From positions 124,001-188,000 of the forward strand of contig QLIY01000179.1 in the NCBI GenBank assembly GCA_003260075.1: 64,000 nucleotides of DNA, read 5' to 3'. The position numbers and the translations under genes were made by a program. The DNA comes from Phallusia mammillata. Taxonomy: Eukaryota > Chordata > Ascidiacea > Phlebobranchia > Ascidiidae. Position 1 is the first letter of the stretch. Each line of letters opens with the position of its first letter. Shown here piece by piece: positions 1 to 10,428 of the stretch. The notes under the pieces were generated by a model that worked only from the letters and a program-made list of their open reading frames with translations, was not told where the DNA came from and did no database searches.

Positions 1-349
1 ATCATACACTTATACATAAATAATGGTTCATTGCCATTTCTGTGCAGGTAGAATTTCAACCTTACTAAATATCCTTATGTACCACATTGAATTATTTGCA
101 TGCCACAGGTGAATGGCTGGAAACCACTGGTAAACATCATTGTATTAGTGCATGGTTTAGGTATTTCCTTTTTTACGCTGTGTAAAATTGTGCATTAGTT
201 TAAAGCAAACAATAGATTGAAATGTTGTGGTGTTATAACAATGTGTGTGTGTATATATGTTGAAGTCACAATTGCAACCATTTATTTCAATGCGTCTTTT
301 ACATTTGCAGGAAAAAATAGGAAAAACTTACTGTTTAATTTCTGCTAAA
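1..349. other. Leader of the first BTB-ZF gene, no gene seen
   Basis: AT-rich sequence with no coding region I can support. A pyrimidine-rich tract ending in AG at 309-310 lies 39 bases before the ATG at 350 and has the form of a 3' splice acceptor. No matching exon with a GT donor can be recognised in the first 300 bases. The acceptor would therefore serve an intron that starts outside the window or a trans-spliced leader. Confidence 0.5.
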
Positions 350-2428
350 ATGATCTATGTTGCTACTGAGCATTCCATCACAGTTTTGAAGCTGCTAAAC
401 AATCTCCGAAAAAACAATGAATTCTGTGACATCACTGTTAACATAAATGGCTCCAAGTTCCGTGCACACAAGTCAGTACTTGCAGCAAGTAGTCAATATA
501 TGCGACAACATCTACAATCTGAAAACTTTATACAGTTAAGTTTAAAGTTGAAAAGTACCACGATTTTTCAAGATGTTCTTGAATTTTTGTACACTGGAGA
601 AATTGTGTTGACAAATGAAAATATTGCTGAAGTGACCATGCTGGGTTCATACTTGAAAATTAATGATCTAACTAGGCTTACTGTTCAGTATTTAAATGGA
701 ATGCAAGCAAAAGGCAGTCTTGCTTCCCAAAAGTCACCATCTGTTCAAGTCATTGTACATGAAGGAAAAAGTTTAAACCCTTTCAACCAAAAATTTACTG
801 TAAAGGATGGTAGACTTGCAACCTGGCAAACACCAATTAAAAAAATAAAAACTGAATCCTACCAATCCATGCAAACATTAAACCTAAATTCAAAAGTACT
901 TTTGCTATCAGAAAGGAAAACCGATGATGAAAGGGAAGATTTTGATGACCTTGAACCAGCGTTTGAAGATGATACATTAATGCAAAGTGACAACGATTCT
1001 CTGCCTATTCATGAATCACCAATGAGTGTTTCATCCTTCTATTTCAAGTCAATTATTCCACAAGCTTCTGGCATCAGTGATCGCCATGCTGTCAATGAGT
1101 CTTTGTCAAGCAACGAACAGATAGAGCCCAATAAAATTGAGCTTGAACCTGAAATTGAACTGACTATGAAGGGGAGTCTGCTACTGAAAGAACAGTTTAT
1201 GTCAGAACCCTATCTTACCATGATGGACATATCGAATGGTCTTTTGTTTAAATGTGACATTTGTTTGGAAACATTTTGTAACTTTGATTTATTTAAAGAG
1301 CATAGAATGTTGTCACATGAATTAGAAGAAACACCAAAGTGCTGGATATGTGGAGAACAATTTGATTCTGGTAATGACCTTGCTCTGCATGTTCATGTCC
1401 ATTATTTTGAGAAAGGTGATAAAATATTTAGAACTATTACCCAATCTGTAGAAGCAAATATTTTTCCTTGTCTTATGTGCAGTGAACAATTTTCCAAACA
1501 CAAAGATTTGCAGCAACATTTGGAAACAAGCCATGAAGAGGACTGGCCTTTTACTTGCACCAAATGTGGTGTTACTTTTGAACATAACCAAGCCCTTGGA
1601 TTGTCTTTACACATATTGTCACTGCATGCAAAGAGAAAAAAGCAATCAGCTTATTTCAGTGAGTCACAAAGAAACGAAAAAGACAAGGAGTATTTATGCA
1701 CAGATTGTGGCTTGATTTATACATCGAAGGAAATTTATGAGGAGCATGTTGAATCAAAGTGCACTCAAAGAGGTCATGTTTGCCAAATTTGCTCACGTTC
1801 TTTCACCAGACCTCAGTTACTAAGGCGTCATCTAACTCTTCCAAGGTTCTCCTGTGGTGAAGAATTGAAGAAATGGAGGAAAGATAATAATAAGATTAAT
1901 GTCACAGAGGTTTTGCCACGACAAAATCCTGTCCCTGGATACCTTTGTGGAGACTGTGACTCAGGTTTCCAAAAGTTTAATGAGTTTAATACACATAGAC
2001 TGGAAAAACACAATGCTAGTGAAGAACCGAAATGTCGTTTTTGTGATCTGGTAATAAGTGATGAAAAAAAACTTGATAAACATGTTAGTATCCATGTTGC
2101 AAGTAAAACATCAGCTAGGACCAAAAGGCGTCACCCTTCTCTTACCGAAGATGGAAAATGGACATGTATTGTTTGTGAAGCTGTTTTCGAACTTGAAAGT
2201 GATTATAGGTTTCATAAAACACTTCGATGTGCATTAAAATGCAGATTTTGCAACTTTTCCTCTGGAAAGAAGCAACGTCTTAGACAACACGTCAGTGGGC
2301 ACTTAAGGGTCTTGCCTTTTCCCTGTTTAAAGTGTGACAAGGCATTTAGTTGGAGACAAAGTTTGCTAAACCACATGCACACTCAACATGCTGTTGAAAG
2401 TGTAATAAACTTAGATGATTCAATATAA
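350..2428 (+). CDS. BTB-zinc-finger protein 1 of 6
   Basis: Single-exon gene of 692 aa, probably a nuclear DNA-binding transcription regulator. The BTB/POZ dimerisation domain fills about residues 1-112, with the family core FCDITV, then AHKSVLAASSQYMRQHL and FLYTGEI. An acidic linker of about 190 residues follows. Eleven zinc fingers lie at about 300-680; several are C2HC rather than C2H2, and canonical TGEKP linkers are absent. The reading frame is open upstream, but the ATG at 350 is chosen because all five neighbours start with the same Met-Ile/Leu-Tyr sequence and a splice acceptor (309-310) lies just before it. Unlike gene 2 it lacks the most N-terminal finger. BTB-ZF proteins commonly recruit corepressors or CUL3; which applies here cannot be seen. 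Confidence 0.9.
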   Translation: MIYVATEHSITVLKLLNNLRKNNEFCDITVNINGSKFRAHKSVLAASSQYMRQHLQSENFIQLSLKLKSTTIFQDVLEFLYTGEIVLTNENIAEVTMLGSYLKINDLTRLTVQYLNGMQAKGSLASQKSPSVQVIVHEGKSLNPFNQKFTVKDGRLATWQTPIKKIKTESYQSMQTLNLNSKVLLLSERKTDDEREDFDDLEPAFEDDTLMQSDNDSLPIHESPMSVSSFYFKSIIPQASGISDRHAVNESLSSNEQIEPNKIELEPEIELTMKGSLLLKEQFMSEPYLTMMDISNGLLFKCDICLETFCNFDLFKEHRMLSHELEETPKCWICGEQFDSGNDLALHVHVHYFEKGDKIFRTITQSVEANIFPCLMCSEQFSKHKDLQQHLETSHEEDWPFTCTKCGVTFEHNQALGLSLHILSLHAKRKKQSAYFSESQRNEKDKEYLCTDCGLIYTSKEIYEEHVESKCTQRGHVCQICSRSFTRPQLLRRHLTLPRFSCGEELKKWRKDNNKINVTEVLPRQNPVPGYLCGDCDSGFQKFNEFNTHRLEKHNASEEPKCRFCDLVISDEKKLDKHVSIHVASKTSARTKRRHPSLTEDGKWTCIVCEAVFELESDYRFHKTLRCALKCRFCNFSSGKKQRLRQHVSGHLRVLPFPCLKCDKAFSWRQSLLNHMHTQHAVESVINLDDSI

Positions 2429-2753
2429 GTGTTATCAAACATGTCAACTTTATCAAAACCATCATTACAATTGCCTTTTTTCAGTTTATTTCTAATGTAA
2501 GCAGTTCAGTGATATACCATTGATTTCATATGCTTTGCTTCAATTTGTTTTGCTACACTACAGTACTTTTTTACTTGCCTTACCTTCATTATGTTTAGAT
2601 AAGGTTTTGATGCTTTATTTTCTTTTTTCAAATAGGAAAAAAACTGTGTAGATACCATTAAAGTTATTTTGTACATCCTAATGGGAAAGATTTCTGAATT
2701 GCCTCATTGCTGAACACTTTGGATTTAAAGATTGCTGGTTCCCTTATTGAGTC
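2429..2753 (+). other. Intergenic spacer between BTB-ZF 1 and 2
   Basis: The spacer is 325 bases. It holds a T-rich tract ending in AG at 2634-2635 (candidate acceptor for gene 2) and an ATTAAA at 2657-2662 (candidate poly(A) signal of gene 1). The signal lies downstream of the acceptor, so the two transcripts may overlap or one of the two sites is not used. Confidence 0.4.
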
Positions 2754-5072
2754 ATGATCTATGCATCACCAGATTATTGTCAAACAGCTCTGAAGCTGTT
2801 GAATGAATTGCGCCAAAATAATGAATTCTGTGACATTACTGTTGACATTGATGGAACTAAATACACAGCACACAAGTCAGTACTTGTAGCAGGTAGCCAA
2901 TATATGCGACAGCATTTGCCTGCACTATCTGAAAACTTCATACAGCTTAACTTAAAGTTGACAATAACAGACATTTTTGAACATGTTCTTAATTTTTTGT
3001 ACACTGGAGAAATTGCATTGACTAATGAAAATGTTGCAGAATTGACGATGTTGGGCTCTTATTTGCAAATTACAGAACTGACTTGGTTGACTGTTCAGTT
3101 TTTAAATGGAATGCAAATTCAGAATGGGTTGGGTTGTGATATGTCTCCAGCAGTACAAGTCATTGTACAGGAAGAAAAAAGTTTAGATGATTTAAACCAA
3201 ACCACATCTGAGCCGGATGATGCAATAGTAGCTTGTTCCACTCCTAAGAAAAAAATCAAAAAAGAATCATACAAAGTCGTGCAAACATTACATTTAAATT
3301 CAAAATTAGTTGTAATATCAGAAAGAAAAATGGAAGACGAAAAGGATGATTTCAATGACACTGGATCGGAACTTGCTAATGATACAATAATGCAGAGTGA
3401 TGATGATATTCATTCTAATCACAATTCACCTACAAAGATTTCATCTTTATATACATTTGACGAAAAGCTGGACAAGTATGAATGTATCATCTGTGGCAAG
3501 ATGTTTAACCGAAAAACTTCTTGTGTCAGTCATTGCAAGACCCACAGCGAATTTGTTGATGCTTCTTTGGTAAAGAACGAACGAAAGAAACCTGTTAAAA
3601 CTAGTTCAAGACCTCATCGTCAACTAACAATGAAGGACAGCATAATACTGCGAAAAAGGCTGATGTCAAAACCTCACCTTAGCAGAACAAATATTTCTAA
3701 TGGTCTGTTGTTTAAATGTGACATCTGTTGGGAAACTTTTCGTAAATTTGACTCATTTAAAGAGCATAGAATGTTGTCACACGAAATTGACGAGATATCT
3801 AAGTGTTGGGTATGTGAAGATGTGTTTCAGTCTGGAGATGACCTTGCTCAGCATGTTCCTGTGCATTATTTTAAAGAAGGTCAAAATTTAAAAAACAAAT
3901 CTAAACCAAAAGCACAACCAAAGATACTGCCCTGTCTGTTGTGTGATGAACAATTTGCTGGGGGGGGGGGGCACGAAATTGACGTGATACCTAAGTGTTG
4001 GGTATGTGAAGATGTGTTTGAGTCTGGAGATGACCTTGCTCAGCATGTTCCTGTCCATTATTTTAAAGAAGGTCAAAATTTAAAAAAAAAATCTAAACCA
4101 AAAACACAACCAAAGATACTGCCCTGTCTGTTGTGTGATGAACAATTTGCTGAGAAAGTTGACTTGCAACAACATCTTGAAACAATGCATGAAGAGGACT
4201 GGCCTATAACCTGTAATGATTGTAATATTACTTTTGAAAGCCATCATGACTCTTCATTGTCTTTGCATATACAGTCATATCACTCAATGAAAGAAAAACC
4301 TCCGACCAAAAAAGAACCAGAAGAATTCTTATGTACAGAATGTGGCCTGATTTTCAGATTGCAAGAAATTTATGAAGAGCATGTTGCTTCACGATGTGCA
4401 CATCGCGGTCATGTTTGTCAAATTTGTTCACGCTCTTTCACAAGTCCTCAAGGGTTAAAGCGTCATCATAAGTCTGAAAAATTTTCATGTGGTGAACAAA
4501 TAAAAAAATGGAGGCTTGATAATGACAAGATTGATGTCAGAAAAGTTAAGTCTCAGGAACATGTGTTGGAATATCTTTGCACGGATTGTAACTCAGGTTT
4601 CCATAAATTTGATGAGTTTTACTCACATCGATTGGAAATACACAATACCAGTGAAGAAATGAGGTGTCGATTTTGTGATTTTGTGGCAAATTATAAATCT
4701 CAACTTGACAAACACGTTTATTTCCATGCTGTACGGAGAAATTGTGCAAGGGTAAGAAGACGATACCCATCACTAACGGAAGATGGAAAATGGACATGTA
4801 TTGTTTGTGAAGCAATTTTTGAACATGAAAGTGATTATCGTTTTCACAAAACACTTAGGTGTGCCATTAAATGCAGATTTTGTAAGTTTTCAAATGGAAG
4901 AAAAAAACTCCTGAGGAGTCATATAAGCCGACATCTACAGAATCTACCGTTTCCCTGTTTAAAGTGTGACATGGCCTTTAGTCGAAGATGGAGTTTAAAC
5001 AAACATATGCAGAAACAACATGCGGTTGAAAGTCTCCTTAATAAAAGTCTAAACTATGAAACTGTGACATAG
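2754..5072 (+). CDS. BTB-zinc-finger protein 2 of 6, with internal finger duplication
   Basis: Single-exon gene of 772 aa, the longest in the array. The BTB domain is at about residues 1-112, followed by an acidic and lysine-rich linker. Fingers run from about 241 to 757 and begin with a finger (YECIICGKMF) that gene 1 lacks. The fingers are a mixture of C2H2 and C2HC. A 181-bp direct duplication (3780-3960 and 3972-4152) repeats one and a half fingers, joined by 12 Gs that read in frame as four glycines. Gene 1 has only one copy of this block, so the true protein may be about 64 residues shorter. The start is the first ATG of the frame and matches the paralogues. The role is inferred to be transcription regulation in the nucleus. 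Confidence 0.9.
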   Translation: MIYASPDYCQTALKLLNELRQNNEFCDITVDIDGTKYTAHKSVLVAGSQYMRQHLPALSENFIQLNLKLTITDIFEHVLNFLYTGEIALTNENVAELTMLGSYLQITELTWLTVQFLNGMQIQNGLGCDMSPAVQVIVQEEKSLDDLNQTTSEPDDAIVACSTPKKKIKKESYKVVQTLHLNSKLVVISERKMEDEKDDFNDTGSELANDTIMQSDDDIHSNHNSPTKISSLYTFDEKLDKYECIICGKMFNRKTSCVSHCKTHSEFVDASLVKNERKKPVKTSSRPHRQLTMKDSIILRKRLMSKPHLSRTNISNGLLFKCDICWETFRKFDSFKEHRMLSHEIDEISKCWVCEDVFQSGDDLAQHVPVHYFKEGQNLKNKSKPKAQPKILPCLLCDEQFAGGGGHEIDVIPKCWVCEDVFESGDDLAQHVPVHYFKEGQNLKKKSKPKTQPKILPCLLCDEQFAEKVDLQQHLETMHEEDWPITCNDCNITFESHHDSSLSLHIQSYHSMKEKPPTKKEPEEFLCTECGLIFRLQEIYEEHVASRCAHRGHVCQICSRSFTSPQGLKRHHKSEKFSCGEQIKKWRLDNDKIDVRKVKSQEHVLEYLCTDCNSGFHKFDEFYSHRLEIHNTSEEMRCRFCDFVANYKSQLDKHVYFHAVRRNCARVRRRYPSLTEDGKWTCIVCEAIFEHESDYRFHKTLRCAIKCRFCKFSNGRKKLLRSHISRHLQNLPFPCLKCDMAFSRRWSLNKHMQKQHAVESLLNKSLNYETVT
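3780..4152 (+). repeat. 181-bp direct duplication joined by a 12-G run
   Basis: Copy one is 3780-3960 and copy two is 3972-4152, separated by part of the G run at 3960-3971. The copies are the same length and differ at only a handful of positions, including aspartate-glutamate/valine-isoleucine and glutamine/glutamate codon changes. Such spacing and divergence would fit two alleles joined by the assembler or a recent tandem duplication. The frame stays open through the junction. Confidence 0.85.
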
Positions 5073-5260
5073 CTGTCCAAATTTTTTTGGAAAACTTTTT
5101 ATTTTTTTTAGTGTTTTTAACACAGATTTTTTTTGTTTATTTGTGTATATGTGTACTTTCATGTCTTGTTTGTTTTTCAGGTTGTAGGTTAGGTGACAAA
5201 ATATTTTTGGTGACAAAAATATTCTTTGTAATATTCTGAATCACTGAAAACCATATTATC
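5073..5260 (+). other. Short spacer with splice-acceptor-like tract
   Basis: At 188 bases this is the shortest gap in the array. It is strongly T-rich and carries TGTTTTTCAG ending at 5180, 80 bases before the next ATG. No promoter motif is evident. Confidence 0.4.
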
Positions 5261-6928
5261 ATGATTTATGCATCACAAGACTATTGCCTTTCAAAGATGC
5301 TGAATGAAATGCGACGCAACAATGAATATTGTGACATTGCTTTGGGTGTGAATGACATCGAATTCGCAGCACACAAGGCTGTACTTGTGGCAGCCAGTCA
5401 ATACATGCGACAACATTTGGCTACATTGCATGGAGACTTACTGGAGCTACAGATGCAGCTGAGCAATGCTGATGTTTTTGAGGACATTCTTCAATTTATG
5501 TACACAGGCGAAATAAGCTTGACAAAAGACAACTTTGCAGAAATTTCTATGGTTGCATCACACCTACAAATTTCCGCTTTCAAATCAGCAGCAGTGCAGT
5601 TTTTAAAGAGCACACATGACATTCGAGTGAGTGACATTAGTAGCTTGGCTGAACCATCTATGGAAGTTACAGTACCAGATGATTACGCTGAGTTTGAGAG
5701 TTTTGATGAAACAGACTATGATGTTAACAATTCACAGCCGGCCGTAAAAAAGCAGAAACAAGAATCTAAGAAGCCAGCAAAACCTTTGTCACGTAATTCA
5801 TCTTTGATGGTCATTGATCAAATTTCCAAGAGGTATAAATGTTCATTGTGTGGCAAAAGTTTTGCCCGGAAACAGGGATGTCTCAGTCATTGTCGACGGC
5901 ACTGTGTTTGTAGTATATGTGGAAAAGCTTTTGACACTGAACAAAGTTTAAAAGGTCACATAAAAAGCAAAACATGTGTTGTCTCCGAAAATAAGTCAGC
6001 TGTAAGTACGAATGCTTCAGTTTTTCTGACTAAAGATGACATTGTGAATGATTTTCGTTTTAAATGTGATGCTTGTTATACAATGTTTCAAATTTTTGAA
6101 ACATTCCAGGAACACAGACTCACAGCTCATAATATTGAGGAACTGTTAACATGTATAATATGCAGAGAGTCGTTTGACACAGGAGACTCTTTGAGTTCAC
6201 ACATAAAACATCACTATCTGTCAAATGAAGATAGTAGTGATAGTGAAAGTGAGAAAGAAGGTATAACTGAACCAGCCTCGACATCCAAGTTTACTTGCAG
6301 AATTTGTGGAGCAAAATTTAATGAACCTGGAGCATACAACAACCATTTGCTTGCACAATGCAAAACCTCAGGCTTACCGTGCCCAGTCTGTCATAAACTC
6401 TTCTCTTGTAAGCCCAGCTTGCAGCGTCATTTAGAGAAACGTACAAGGCAAGTTCAATGTGGAGTTCAACTAGAAAAAAATCAATTACATATTATCAGTT
6501 CAGAGAAAAATGTGGACAACACAACCAACAATTCTAAATCAGTTTATGGTTTCATTTGCAAAGCTTGTGACCTTGGGTTTGAGAAGTTTTCTGAGTTTGC
6601 TTCCCACCGTGGTGAACAACATGGAGCAAAAGAGGAAATGAAATGTCGATTTTGTGGACTTGTGTTTGGAAAAGAAATATGGATTGACAAGCACGTTCAA
6701 TATCATGTTCAAGAAGTTTCAGGCCAGTCCAACATTGTACCGAAAAGCTACAAATGCCACATATGTGACTTGGAGTATGAAACAGAGTATGAGTTTGAGT
6801 GTCACAGAACCGATAGCTGCACTGATGAATGTCGCTTTTGTGGAAAAGTTTTCAAAAGCAGAGCCCAACTACGGACACATGTTTACACACACTTGAGAAA
6901 AAACAAAGTTAAGCCACTAAAAGAATAA
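5261..6928 (+). CDS. BTB-zinc-finger protein 3 of 6
   Basis: Single-exon gene of 555 aa, the shortest member. The BTB domain is at about residues 1-107 (CDIALGV, then AHKAVLVAASQYMRQHL and FMYTGEI). A short linker leads to ten fingers from about 191 to 545; fingers 2, 5, 6 and 9 are of C2HC type. The protein stops after the CRFC finger with a lysine-rich tail. The terminal FPCLKC-type finger found in genes 1 and 2 is therefore missing, either lost here or gained elsewhere. The start ATG lies 80 bases after an acceptor-like AG at 5179-5180. A nuclear regulatory role is inferred from the family. Confidence 0.9.
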   Translation: MIYASQDYCLSKMLNEMRRNNEYCDIALGVNDIEFAAHKAVLVAASQYMRQHLATLHGDLLELQMQLSNADVFEDILQFMYTGEISLTKDNFAEISMVASHLQISAFKSAAVQFLKSTHDIRVSDISSLAEPSMEVTVPDDYAEFESFDETDYDVNNSQPAVKKQKQESKKPAKPLSRNSSLMVIDQISKRYKCSLCGKSFARKQGCLSHCRRHCVCSICGKAFDTEQSLKGHIKSKTCVVSENKSAVSTNASVFLTKDDIVNDFRFKCDACYTMFQIFETFQEHRLTAHNIEELLTCIICRESFDTGDSLSSHIKHHYLSNEDSSDSESEKEGITEPASTSKFTCRICGAKFNEPGAYNNHLLAQCKTSGLPCPVCHKLFSCKPSLQRHLEKRTRQVQCGVQLEKNQLHIISSEKNVDNTTNNSKSVYGFICKACDLGFEKFSEFASHRGEQHGAKEEMKCRFCGLVFGKEIWIDKHVQYHVQEVSGQSNIVPKSYKCHICDLEYETEYEFECHRTDSCTDECRFCGKVFKSRAQLRTHVYTHLRKNKVKPLKE

Positions 6929-7039
6929 AACAATCTCACCACTGTAACCCCAACCATCCTCACACCAAATTATGAGACTTTGACACTAAATCACTGAATG
7001 GTTTAATACTTTACCCAAAATGTGACTCCTGGTCATAAC

Positions 7040-7568
7040 CAGGGTTGTAGAGTTGGAGGATTAGGGTGAGTTGAATTTAGGCTGTCCAACTTTAACTAGT
7101 ACAGTCCAATATCTAAGGTTACAAAACTCAACTTGCAAACTCAAAAGTTTGCCCTTGACTTGTGAAAGGCACACAAATGGGTCCTAAGGCATGTACCTAT
7201 TAAACGGTGAATAAAAAACTTTTGATTACATTGAAGTGTACATTGTTGCACCACAGCAACGTTAAAATGTTGACACATCATGCATCATTATGTCGCTGGT
7301 TTTTAACATACTAATAGAAGCTGGCGGAGTTGTGTTATTTTATTGCAATATTTATTTTCGACTTTTATCCACCTGTCAAACAAACGGCCAATAAAAATTT
7401 CCCGCAAATAGGACCGGTTTTCTGGGAAGGAGCTTCCCAACTTCCCCACTTTTTTCCCTCATGCCATCTGTATTCAAAAAAAAATTAGCAGTAGAGCTGT
7501 AGAGGTCAGCATATTAGTAATACTAGGGGTTGGTGTTGGAACTTATACTATCCAACTCTGCAACCCTG
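7040..7568. mobile_element. hAT-like MITE between BTB-ZF 3 and 4
   Basis: A 529-bp element whose ends are near-perfect terminal inverted repeats: CAGGGTTGTAGAGTTGGA on the left and its complement, with one difference, on the right. The flanking octamers GTCATAAC and ATCATGGC agree at 5 of 8 positions, as expected for an aged 8-bp hAT target-site duplication. It encodes no transposase. An AATAAA at 7210-7215 inside it could serve as the poly(A) signal of the gene upstream. It explains why this spacer (896 bases) is the longest of the array. Confidence 0.75.
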
Positions 7569-7824
7569 ATCATGGCTTTAAACATGCATATTTAGCAAAA
7601 AGTTGTAAATGTGTGCAAGTTTTTTGTTGCGAACAAGAAAAATGAGTTGTGTACTATTTGATACAAATAAATTAACCCTTCTTTTGTATAATGCACCATT
7701 TTGTTATTTTGTAAACTCATACCGATGTTTGATTTCTGTTTCCAGGTATGTAGGGATGTGTTTAGGGCAAAACCTGTATCTGAATGTTCATATTTAACTG
7801 AAAGTGTATGAAAACACAACAATC

Positions 7825-9969
7825 ATGATTTATTCTTTGCCTCAATATCCAGAAATGGCATTGAATTTGCTGAGTGAAATGAGAAAAAACAAAGAATTTT
7901 GTGACATTGTCATTAATGTTAGTGGCAACAGGTATTGTGCTCACAAAGCTGTACTTGCAGCAGGAAGCCAATACATGCGACAACATCTTGCCGGACTAAC
8001 TGGAACTTTCTTACACTTGCAATTACAGTTGACAAAGTGGAATATCTTCGAAGACGTACTTCGCTTCATATACACGGGTGAAGTGGAATTGACTGAACAA
8101 AATGTGGCAGAAATGACTATGATAGGAACATTTCTGCAAATTTCTGACCTTACAATGTTAACCTCACAATTCCTTAATAGTATGCAGCGGAAAACTAATC
8201 CTAAAGTTGTTTCCGAACCTACTGCTGATGTCAATTCCATTGAAAATTATAGTGTTAATGAAAGTGTTCCCAGCCCTACTGCCAGTGTTGATCCCAGTGA
8301 AGATTACACTGTTAATGGTATTGAGGAATTTACTGGAATGGAGACCTTCGTAGCTCATGTTGCTAAAAGTGTTGCAAAGGCGGCAAAGACAAAGAAAAAA
8401 CCTGATGAGAATGATGACAAGCCATGGACTCCGGGTATGCCACGCTATAAGCCGAAAAGTGCTACAAAACGCCCAGCTAAATCACAAGCCAAATCTTTGC
8501 CAGCTAAAAAGACTAAAAATCAGAGCAAAGTATCAAACAATGTGAGCAACGATTCTATGATTGTGGAAATAAGTTCTAATGTTGCAACAAGCGCAGTGAC
8601 AAAGACAACAAACCAAAAAACATCTGTTACCAATGCCAAAGTTTCTAAACCAGTTCAGTTTGAAATTATCCCTGAAACACTCACTGATAATAATGAAGAA
8701 AAAACTGAGCAGTCACTAATCGTAACGGAATCCACTTTTGTGTTGTTTGACAAGAAAACAGGCAAGTTTTTGTGCAGGTTCTGCAAAAGGCAAAACACAA
8801 GATACAACGCATGTCTTAACCATGCCGAAAGCCATAAAAACAAACCCTTTGCATGTAGATACTGTGGCGAGTCTTGCAAAACAACCAGTTTACTGTTATA
8901 CCATTATCAGAAAAACATAATTTGTAATCAGTCAACAAAAAAGGACCCAAATGCCTTTTTAAGCAGAAAGGATTTTGATGATAGATTTCTGTTTAAATGT
9001 GGACTATGTTTTGCGAGATGCAAGAATTTTGACTTCTATCAAAAGCACAGAAAAGAAAAACATGACATTGATGAGGTGTTGATGTGTTCTGTCTGTGATC
9101 AATCATTTGTAGGAAAGGCAACATTACAACAGCACATTGCAGGTCATTATGCTCCGCTGGAACAAACATCTGACAAAGATCTTGAAAATAATGTACAGCA
9201 TCAGGAGCAGAAAATTGTTGATTCTAATTGCATGTGCAAATTTTGTGGCAATATCTTTCCTTCTATTGAAGAATACAAAAAACATATGGTAATCAAGTGT
9301 GGATTGAAAGGCCATCAATGTACATTTTGTCACAGAACGTTTACTACTCCCCAGGTGCTCAAGAGACATTTTAAGAATGGCCCTTGTCATGCACGATGGC
9401 GAAAAGTTAGAAAGAGTGAAAATCCACCGCTTACGCGAAAATCATTTGAAAATACAAATGTACAAATGCCAGAATATGGTTATTTTTGTGAAACTTGCAA
9501 CAAAGGCTTTAAGAAATTTGCAGAATTTTCAGCTCACCAAGTTAAAAACCACAAAGAAACCTTTGCAGAATTGAAATGTCGCTTTTGCAACTTAGTATTT
9601 AGAGATGAAAAGTGGTTTGCCAATCATACTGGTTACCATGTTAATCAAACCACCAAAACCACTGAGGACTTGACTAAACCATATCGTTGGAAATGTATTG
9701 TATGTGAAAAAGAATTTTCTACAAAGGAAGACTTTCATCATCATAAGCAAATGTCCTGTGCAAAAGAGTGTCGATTTTGTGGCGAGTCAATTCCAGACAA
9801 ATGGAAGCTTAATAAGCACATTGCAAAGCATACAAGCCCTAAACCGTTTGATTGCTGGAAGTGTGAAGATACATTTCGACTTCATGATGAACTATTTAAG
9901 CATCTTAGAGATGATCATTCTGTTCACATGCCTAATACTAATATAGAACCAATACTTTTGCCAAAATGA
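7825..9969 (+). CDS. BTB-zinc-finger protein 4 of 6
   Basis: Single-exon gene of 714 aa when started at the ATG at 7825, which aligns with the Met-Ile-Tyr start of the paralogues; an in-frame upstream start at 7804 would use a GTG codon and is rejected. The BTB domain is at about 1-112. The linker is long and basic, rich in Lys, Ser, Thr and Ala, with a nuclear-localisation character around residues 190-240. Eleven fingers run from about 315 to 695, and the last five follow the same C2H2/C2HC order as genes 1 and 2. An acceptor-like TTTCTGTTTCCAG ends at 7745. The stop is followed by AATAAA at 10095-10100. Predicted DNA-binding regulator; target unknown. Confidence 0.9.
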   Translation: MIYSLPQYPEMALNLLSEMRKNKEFCDIVINVSGNRYCAHKAVLAAGSQYMRQHLAGLTGTFLHLQLQLTKWNIFEDVLRFIYTGEVELTEQNVAEMTMIGTFLQISDLTMLTSQFLNSMQRKTNPKVVSEPTADVNSIENYSVNESVPSPTASVDPSEDYTVNGIEEFTGMETFVAHVAKSVAKAAKTKKKPDENDDKPWTPGMPRYKPKSATKRPAKSQAKSLPAKKTKNQSKVSNNVSNDSMIVEISSNVATSAVTKTTNQKTSVTNAKVSKPVQFEIIPETLTDNNEEKTEQSLIVTESTFVLFDKKTGKFLCRFCKRQNTRYNACLNHAESHKNKPFACRYCGESCKTTSLLLYHYQKNIICNQSTKKDPNAFLSRKDFDDRFLFKCGLCFARCKNFDFYQKHRKEKHDIDEVLMCSVCDQSFVGKATLQQHIAGHYAPLEQTSDKDLENNVQHQEQKIVDSNCMCKFCGNIFPSIEEYKKHMVIKCGLKGHQCTFCHRTFTTPQVLKRHFKNGPCHARWRKVRKSENPPLTRKSFENTNVQMPEYGYFCETCNKGFKKFAEFSAHQVKNHKETFAELKCRFCNLVFRDEKWFANHTGYHVNQTTKTTEDLTKPYRWKCIVCEKEFSTKEDFHHHKQMSCAKECRFCGESIPDKWKLNKHIAKHTSPKPFDCWKCEDTFRLHDELFKHLRDDHSVHMPNTNIEPILLPK

Positions 9970-10428
9970 TGATGATGATTATTTTTAGTCTTTTGGCAAA
10001 ATAGTAGTCACCATAATCATGTGTATTCTATTTTATGTGTATTTCAACTAAAGTGTTTATTTAGAAACAAATACTGCCAACTTATCTAGTTATGAATAAA
10101 TAACAATGTGTCCAAAATCAATGTGATATTAATGCTGCCAAAACATCTTTTTTATTTATTGCTTTAAATGTGAACACACCGATAAGACTTAAAACTGTTT
10201 AGCTTTCCTATTAACCTGCACCATTTTAATTTATCCTCACAGGCTTGTTTCTATTTAAATTTCACAATTTGGTACTAGTTTTACCTGATGTTGTTCTTAA
10301 TTTGCTCATACAATAGTCTGTTCTGTGTTTTCATTATGTCCTGTACATACAGTTTTATCATTTTTATTTTTCACTTTCTCAAGGTTTAGGTGTTTTTTTC
10401 CTAGGCAGAATAAAAAAAAAAAACTGCA
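9970..10428 (+). other. Spacer between BTB-ZF 4 and 5
   Basis: AT-rich, non-coding. It contains AATAAA at 10095-10100 for the preceding gene and a pyrimidine tract ending in AG at 10403-10404, with a second AG four bases later, just 24 bases before the next ATG. Confidence 0.45.

Noticed and set aside
245-349. N-terminal extension of BTB-ZF 1 to 727 aa
   Set aside because: The extended frame begins with GTG, crosses a splice-acceptor-like site, and has no counterpart in the five paralogues.
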